The translations under genes were made by a program, and so were the position numbers. The notes under the pieces were generated by a model. It was not told the origin of the DNA. It saw nothing but the letters and a program-made list of their open reading frames with translations, and ran no database searches. DNA of 64,000 nt from a bacterium (GTDB taxonomy: Bacteria; Babelota; Babeliae; Babelales; Babelaceae), in assembly GCA_023428375.1 (NCBI GenBank), contig JAEYYR010000002.1, forward strand, positions 442,302-506,301, given 5' to 3'. Below, one piece after another: positions 59,136 through 64,000 of this stretch (its first letter is position 1; every line of letters starts with the position of its first letter).

Positions 59136-60167
59136 ATGCAAGCATTAGTAAAACGTTTTTTGCTAATCAGCTTTTTATTGCCCTTTCATGCAATAATTGC
59201 TGAAGTTTCAAAAAACATTCAACCATCAGTATCAGTGCAAGATGAATCACAGTGTGTATATCTTAGCAAAGATGTTCGTGATGCCTTATGTGTTTTAGGC
59301 AAAGTAAAAAAACAATGGTCAGATCGTTTCACAAACTTGTGTAACGAAATCGAAACTAAAAACCGTGTTTCAACTTCATATGCTGAAGCAGAAGCTATGG
59401 TTAAAGAATGTCTCTCAGTGTGCAGAGCATGTCCAGAATTAAAAGAAGCAGAAGCTATTGTCGCTCATTATGCAAATGATTTGCTTAATGGTGATGCAAA
59501 TGTATTCTTCATCGATCAAGATGGCACTCTAACAAGAGCATGTGGAAGAAAATTCAAAAAAGGTAAAGCATTCTGTTCATTATTGACTCGTGATTTACGC
59601 GTCTGTGGACCTGCAGTTCTTGATAGCCTTCGCGTTCTTGGTGATTCAATCTTTGATGGTTCAGTTACCTTCAATAGCACGGTAAATTTCAACGGTGGCG
59701 TTAACATCGGTGGTGATACAATTACAACTAATGGTATTACTAATTTCGGATTTTTCTCCAGTCAAAGTGGTCAAGTCGCCATCGTTGATGGTGATCCAGT
59801 AGAGTTCGAAACGTCTAATGCTAATAACGTTGGAATTCTACATCCAAATGATACAGATTTTACCGTTACAACGGCGGGATTGTATCTTATTCAATTTTCA
59901 ACGACAACTGGTACAACCACAACAGGTCAGCAATTTGGAATTCGTGTAAATGACGTATCTGTTCCAACCACAATTTATGGTACAGGCGGCGTTGGAGCAT
60001 CTATAACAGGTACTCTACTTACAGGTTATGCCTTTGTGCGTTTGAGTACAACTGATGTTGTAACAATAAATAATGAAAGCGGCGCTAATATAACTCTTTC
60101 AGTTACAATTGGTGGTTCCGATACTAATAACTCCGCAGCAATTACATTCTTACGTATTGCAGCGTAA
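59136..60167 (+). CDS. Modular surface protein 1: common N-terminal domain plus C1q/BclA-like head
   Basis: The 343-aa protein has a signal peptide (MQALVKRFLLISFLLPFHAIIA). A helical Cys-containing N-terminal domain (about 25-150) is homologous to the next three genes. A short stalk-like region (STVNFNGGVNIGGDTITTNG) follows. The C-terminal domain of about 135 residues reads like a C1q/TNF-like jelly roll as in BclA collagen-like spore fibres (DGDPVEFETSN, FTVTTAGLYLIQFSTTTG, FGIRVNDVSVPTTIYG). The heads of such proteins trimerise and bind surfaces. Adhesion or fibre tip role is inferred. Confidence 0.65.
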   Translation: MQALVKRFLLISFLLPFHAIIAEVSKNIQPSVSVQDESQCVYLSKDVRDALCVLGKVKKQWSDRFTNLCNEIETKNRVSTSYAEAEAMVKECLSVCRACPELKEAEAIVAHYANDLLNGDANVFFIDQDGTLTRACGRKFKKGKAFCSLLTRDLRVCGPAVLDSLRVLGDSIFDGSVTFNSTVNFNGGVNIGGDTITTNGITNFGFFSSQSGQVAIVDGDPVEFETSNANNVGILHPNDTDFTVTTAGLYLIQFSTTTGTTTTGQQFGIRVNDVSVPTTIYGTGGVGASITGTLLTGYAFVRLSTTDVVTINNESGANITLSVTIGGSDTNNSAAITFLRIAA

Positions 60168-60183
60168 ATAATATTGAATAGTA

Positions 60184-60209
60184 TGGGGGAACGTAAGTTC
60201 CCCTTTTAG
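60184..60209 (+). terminator. Hairpin after surface protein 1
   Basis: GGGGAAC pairs with GTTCCCC with a GTAA loop, followed by TTTTAG. Confidence 0.6.
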
Positions 60210-60239
60210 AAAGAATTTCTATTTCTAAAGGAGCGTATA

Positions 60240-61622
60240 ATGCAAGCATTTACTAAACATTTTCTTTGTTTAGCATTGTTATTACCATTCCAGGTAATGA
60301 TTGCTAACACACCTGTTCAATCATGTGAACAAGTTCAAGCAAAGTCACAATTTGTGTATCTCAGCACCGAAATGCGTCGCGCTGTAGAATGCTTACATCG
60401 CATGTTGCCAGAACATAAATGGTCACCTGAATTTAAAGATGTATGCGATCGTATTGCAAAAGACGGCATCGCAGCTCCTGCTGAACAAGCTGAAGCAGTT
60501 GTAGTAGAATGCTTAAACTTACTTGATGGCCAAAATTGCGCTGAATTACAAGAAGTGCAAGAAGCTATCAAACGTTATGCTGAAGCATTACGTAAAGGCG
60601 ATGCTACTATCGTTTTAGTAGATGAAGCTATGGTAACTCGTGCATGTGGTAGCTGCAATACTGATTGCAATACAACCTGCAATAGCAAATGTATCAAATA
60701 CGAAAAATCAAGAGCGTTCTGCAACTTATTTGCACATGATCTTCAAGTAGATGGTTCAGGATATATTGCAAATCTTACCAGCAATCAATTACGTGTAACA
60801 GGTAATGCAAATATTTCTGGTGACTTAACCGTTGATGGTGCAATTTTCACTAGCTCCGGTACAGGTACAGACGTATTTGATAACCTTACCGTTAATGGTA
60901 TCTTTACCGCAAACGGCGTATCAAATATCGGAACAAATGATACCGCTAATGCAATCAATATTGGTACCGCTGCTGCTGGACGAGCAATCGCAATTGGTAA
61001 CTTGCTTGGTGCAACTTCTGTAGGAATACTTTCTGGAACAGGTGATGTTACATTACAATCAGCTGATGATGTTGTATTTAACCCTGCTGGTGATTTAATT
61101 GCATCAGTTGGTGCGGATGCACAACTTGATGCGACATCAACTTTTGATATCAATGCTTCTGCTGGACCAATTAACATTGGTAACGATCCTGTTGCACAAC
61201 CAATTAATATTGGTACTGGTGCAGCAGCACGTACGATAACCGTAGGTAACGTTACTGGTGCAACAGCTGTGAACTTAACTTCAGGCACAGGCGGATTCAG
61301 CGCTCAATCAACTGGCACAATTAACGTTGGTACAAACGCAACCGCTCAAACCATTAATATTGGTAATAACAACGCTGTTGATAAAGATATTGTGATCGGT
61401 AGCACAGCTGCTGGTTCAACTATTACCTTAGCAACCCCAACTAACGTTGGTGTTAGTCTTGGTGTTGGACAAGCATCAATTATTTCTGGCGCTGGTGCTC
61501 CAGCATTTGTTGCTCCGCAAGGTACAATATATTTAAATACCACAGGCGCAACTACAACAACACGTCTATATATCAATACAACTGGTAGCAACGTGTGGGC
61601 TAACTTCACCGCATCAGCATAA
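60240..61622 (+). CDS. Modular surface protein 2: N-terminal domain plus TINIG repeat stalk
   Basis: The 460-aa protein has a signal peptide (MQAFTKHFLCLALLLPFQVMIA), the shared helical domain (VYLSTEMRRAVECLHRMLPE ...), a Cys cluster RACGSCNTDC and TTCNSKC around residues 130-150, the VTGNANISGDLTVDG turn, and then a long region of imperfect repeats (INIGTAAAGRAIAIGN, INIGTGAAARTITVGN, INVGTNATAQTINIGN). These suggest a beta-helix or trimeric fibre. A short C-terminal segment with TTTRLYINTTGS follows. Probably a surface fibre anchored by its N-terminal domain; no enzyme motif. Confidence 0.65.
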   Translation: MQAFTKHFLCLALLLPFQVMIANTPVQSCEQVQAKSQFVYLSTEMRRAVECLHRMLPEHKWSPEFKDVCDRIAKDGIAAPAEQAEAVVVECLNLLDGQNCAELQEVQEAIKRYAEALRKGDATIVLVDEAMVTRACGSCNTDCNTTCNSKCIKYEKSRAFCNLFAHDLQVDGSGYIANLTSNQLRVTGNANISGDLTVDGAIFTSSGTGTDVFDNLTVNGIFTANGVSNIGTNDTANAINIGTAAAGRAIAIGNLLGATSVGILSGTGDVTLQSADDVVFNPAGDLIASVGADAQLDATSTFDINASAGPINIGNDPVAQPINIGTGAAARTITVGNVTGATAVNLTSGTGGFSAQSTGTINVGTNATAQTINIGNNNAVDKDIVIGSTAAGSTITLATPTNVGVSLGVGQASIISGAGAPAFVAPQGTIYLNTTGATTTTRLYINTTGSNVWANFTASA

Positions 61623-61644
61623 TTAAAATTGTTTATACAATTTT

Positions 61645-61672
61645 TAGGGGACTCTTCGGAGTCCCTTTTTTA
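61645..61672 (+). terminator. Intrinsic terminator after surface protein 2
   Basis: GGGGACTC and GAGTCCC close a TTCG loop (61647-61665), followed by TTTTTTA. Confidence 0.85.
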
Positions 61673-61735
61673 TTATTGACCTATTCAAAAAAAATATTTT
61701 AGTCTCTCAAAGCAACCCTTTTTTCGGAGATTAGA

Positions 61736-63445
61736 ATGCAAGCATTTGCCAAAAAATTTCTTTGTTTAGCTTTGTTATTACCCTTCCAGGTAATGATTGC
61801 TAACACACCGGTACAACCATGCGAAGTTCAAGCAAAATCACAATTTGTGTATCTCAGCACCGAAATGCGTCGCGCTGTAGAATGCTTACATCGCATGTTG
61901 CCAGAACACAAATGGTCACCTGAATTTAAAGATGTATGCGATCGCATCGCAAAAGACGGCATTGCAGCTCCTGCTGAACAAGCTGAAGCAGTTGTTGTTG
62001 AATGCTTAAACGTGCTTGTCGGTCAAAATTGCGCTGAATTACAAGAAGTGCAAGAAGCTATCAAGCATTATGCAGAAGCATTACGCAACGGTGATGCGTG
62101 TATTGTGATAGTAGATGATGCAATGATGACTCGTGCATGTGGTAGCTGCAACAATGATTGCAATACCAACTGCAATAGCAAATGTATCAAGTACAAAGGC
62201 ACTAAAGCATTCTGTAACTTATTTGCACAAGACTTACAAGTACCCGGTTCTGGTTATATTGCAAATCTTACCAGTAATCAATTCCGTGTAACGGGTGATG
62301 CCGTTATTTCAGGAAACTTAACCGTTGATGGTGAAATTTTTACGACCGATGAAGAAATTAACTTTATCGATCTGGTGGTAGATAATCTGACGGTCAATGG
62401 CATCTTCACCACGAATGGTCTTGTGAATATGGGTACTAATGCATCTGATGATACCATCAATATTGGAACTAACGCATCAGCGGGACGAAATGTTAATATT
62501 GGTAACGTTATTGGTACATCAACAACTACCATTCTCGGTGACACTTCAAGTCTAGTTCTTGGTAATACGGGGACTGCCAGCTTAAATGCATCTGGTACCG
62601 TTAATATTGCTAATGATAACGCAACTCAGACTGTGAATATTGCTACGGGTACACCACTTGTGAAAACCGTTAATATTGCTAATGGTGCTGGTTCAAACGT
62701 GGTTAACCTTGCAAATGGTGCTGGAGCTCCAATCATTACTATTGGTAGTGCCACCGCAGCATCTATTACGGAAAATGCACTTACTACCAATATAGGTACC
62801 GCTGGTGTTGCACAAACTTTAAATATTGGTTCTGGTGCACCGGGCGTGAAAACTATTAACGTAGGAACCGGTGCGGTTGCTAACGTCATTAGTGTAGGTA
62901 GTGCAACGGCAACATCAATTACCGAAAATGCTTTGACTATGAATTATGGCTCCACAACAGCTGCTCAAACGCTGAATATTGGTACGGGTTCAACAGGTGC
63001 AAAAACAATTAACATTGGCACAGGCGTGGCAATTAATAATTCAATAACTATTGGTAATGCTATTGCTGGAACAAGAGTTGCATTAAACGCTGCAGGCAAT
63101 GGTAATACCTTTGTTGCGACAGGTACACCTCAAATAATAGTTGCTAATGCTGCTACATTCCCATCGGCTACACGTGTTGGAAGAGTAACGTATACTACTA
63201 ACCCTGCTATTGGTGCGGACACCGATTCACCAACACTCACCATTAACTTGGGTGCTGGAACAGGTGTCACTGCAAATACGTCAATTATTGCTACAACAAA
63301 ATATGTTGGGGCAACGACAGCAGCCTTTATTCCAAGAACCATTACCCCTGCAGTTGACTCATTTACTATAATTTTACGTAACATTGGTTCAGCTACTACA
63401 GCAACTACTGACAGCGTTGTTATAGATTTCTGGGCACTTAATTAA
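61736..63445 (+). CDS. Modular surface protein 3: N-terminal domain plus longer repeat stalk
   Basis: The 569-aa protein is nearly identical at DNA level to gene 2 across the N-terminal domain (from signal peptide through ANLTSNQFRVTG). It then carries a longer stalk with repeats at about 23-28-residue spacing (TINIGTNASAGRNVNIGN, TVNIATGTPLVKTVNIAN, TLNIGSGAPGVKTINVGTG, TLNIGTGSTGAKTINIGTG). A distinct C-terminal domain of about 110 residues (RVGRVTYTTNPAIGAD to VVIDFWALN) is not shared with gene 2. Cys cluster conserved (ACGSCNNDC, NTNCNSKC). Confidence 0.65.
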   Translation: MQAFAKKFLCLALLLPFQVMIANTPVQPCEVQAKSQFVYLSTEMRRAVECLHRMLPEHKWSPEFKDVCDRIAKDGIAAPAEQAEAVVVECLNVLVGQNCAELQEVQEAIKHYAEALRNGDACIVIVDDAMMTRACGSCNNDCNTNCNSKCIKYKGTKAFCNLFAQDLQVPGSGYIANLTSNQFRVTGDAVISGNLTVDGEIFTTDEEINFIDLVVDNLTVNGIFTTNGLVNMGTNASDDTINIGTNASAGRNVNIGNVIGTSTTTILGDTSSLVLGNTGTASLNASGTVNIANDNATQTVNIATGTPLVKTVNIANGAGSNVVNLANGAGAPIITIGSATAASITENALTTNIGTAGVAQTLNIGSGAPGVKTINVGTGAVANVISVGSATATSITENALTMNYGSTTAAQTLNIGTGSTGAKTINIGTGVAINNSITIGNAIAGTRVALNAAGNGNTFVATGTPQIIVANAATFPSATRVGRVTYTTNPAIGADTDSPTLTINLGAGTGVTANTSIIATTKYVGATTAAFIPRTITPAVDSFTIILRNIGSATTATTDSVVIDFWALN

Positions 63446-63468
63446 TAATTAACAACTTTTTTAATTTC

Positions 63469-63496
63469 TAAAAGGGACTCTTAGGGTCCCTTTTAT
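63469..63496 (+). terminator. Intrinsic terminator after surface protein 3
   Basis: AAAGGGAC pairs with GTCCCTTT, flanked by T-rich sequence (about 63471-63495). It is similar in sequence to the hairpin after gene 2. Confidence 0.75.
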
Positions 63497-63533
63497 TGAT
63501 ATATCCACAGGTAACATTTTTTTGGAGATTAAA

Positions 63534-64000
63534 ATGCAAGTATTTTCGAAACACTTTCTTTGTTTAGCATTGTTATTACCATTCCAGATAATGATTGCTA
63601 ACACACCGGTACAACCATGCAAAGTTCAAGCAAAATCATCATATGTATATCTCAGCACTCAAATGCGCCAAGCAATAGAATGCTTGAGTAGCATGTTGCC
63701 AGAACACACATGGTCACCTGAATTTAAAGACGTATGCGATCGCATTGCAAAAGACGACATCGCAGCTCCTGCTGAACAAGCTGAAGCAGTTGTTGTTGAA
63801 TGTTTAAATTTGCTTAATGGCCAAAATTGCGCTGAATTACAAGAAGTGCAAGAAGCTATCAAACGTTATGCTGAAGCATTACGCAACGGCGATGCTACTA
63901 TTGTGATAGTCGATGATGCAATGGTAACTCGTGCATGTGGTAGCTGTAATACTGATTGCAACACCAATTGCAATAGCAAATGTATTAAATACAAAGGCAC
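63534..64000 (+). CDS. Modular surface protein 4, 5' part only
   Basis: ATG 63534 follows TTTGGAG. The frame is open to the window end. It has the same signal peptide and helical N-terminal domain as genes 2 and 3 with some changes (VYLSTQMRQAIECLSSMLPE, DRIAKDDIAAPAEQAEAVVV) and the Cys cluster ACGSCNTDC and NTNCNSKC. The stalk and C-terminal domain lie beyond the window. Confidence 0.65.
   Translation, partial: MQVFSKHFLCLALLLPFQIMIANTPVQPCKVQAKSSYVYLSTQMRQAIECLSSMLPEHTWSPEFKDVCDRIAKDDIAAPAEQAEAVVVECLNLLNGQNCAELQEVQEAIKRYAEALRNGDATIVIVDDAMVTRACGSCNTDCNTNCNSKCIKYKG

Larger units (their letters stand above)
60240..64000 (+). repeat. Long direct repeats: 5' modules of surface genes 2, 3 and 4
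   Basis: About 550 bases at 60240-60800, 61736-62300 and 63534-64000 are nearly the same sequence, for example the run encoding VYLSTEMRRAVECLHRMLPEH is identical in the first two. Such similarity points to recent duplication or gene conversion and gives a substrate for recombination that could swap stalks and heads. Confidence 0.7.

Noticed and set aside
60785..62889. Open frames on the minus strand inside the surface-protein genes
   Set aside because: They mirror the TINIG repeat composition, and the plus genes have signal peptides, ribosome binding sites and terminators.
59136..64000. CRISPR array or tandem satellite suggested by repeats
   Set aside because: The repeats are coding and imperfect at codon level, with no constant spacer length or identical direct repeat units.

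Overview
The window is an AT-rich, gene-dense bacterial chromosome segment. It carries many proteins with N-terminal signal peptides, several outer-surface or outer-membrane proteins, nutrient carriers, and otherwise ordinary single-copy housekeeping genes. Mini metalloproteases, FtsH-like proteins with altered active sites, a chlamydia-like lysine/alanine-rich histone H1-like protein, three tandem EamA carriers and a large secreted proteome together suggest a host-associated Gram-negative lineage of the Dependentiae (TM6/Babela) type. That assignment is inferred from gene content; no rRNA lies in the window to settle it.

Layout. 1-2.1 kb: the end of a D-Ala-D-Ala carboxypeptidase, a small secreted protein, and a minus-strand pair of small zinc-protease-like proteins. 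2.3-5.7 kb: three tandem EamA carriers and a DUF6629 membrane protein. 5.8-10.3 kb: proS, a truncated tyrosine recombinase, dnaN and recF. 10.4-13.9 kb: secreted proteins, a probable small RNA or attenuator, a beta-barrel protein and a second mini M50-like protein. 13.9-17.7 kb: rplI-dnaB-ruvC on the minus strand, divergent from dnaA. 17.7-22.4 kb: a secreted kinase-like protein, small proteins, a short pgk, a LolC/E-type permease and rpiB. 22.5-26.8 kb: two secreted FtsH-derived proteins that have lost complementary parts of FtsH. 27-32.4 kb: a membrane-anchored thioredoxin reductase-thioredoxin fusion, two tRNA-Arg genes flanking a frameshifted GIY-YIG gene and a VOC protein, two secreted paralogues, an FAD oxidoreductase and pssA. 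32.4-39 kb: a secreted J-domain-like protein, three pilin-like proteins, ruvB, and an M48-like cluster with one live-looking, one dead and one fragmentary copy. 39-46 kb: an ABC-2 exporter, yebC, yicC and dnaE. 46-48.8 kb: five small secreted proteins. 48.9-53.7 kb: a PIN-PhoH protein, thrS, the histone H1-like protein, nth and a tiny secreted peptide. 53.7-59 kb: an operon of a membrane NtrC-like regulator with a dead ATPase, a Xer-like protein with missing catalytic residues, and PBP2. 59.1-64 kb: a tandem array of four modular surface proteins, the last running off the right edge.

A recurrent theme is pseudo-enzymes that keep a fold while losing catalytic residues: FtsH without its protease motif, M48 without HExxH, Xer without its Arg/His residues, NtrC without Walker A and GAFTGA, and a J domain without HPD. 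They sit beside intact replication, repair, translation and cell-wall genes. This looks like directed re-use or early decay of families in a host-restricted genome. Most functional statements rest on motifs read by eye and have not been tested by homology search.
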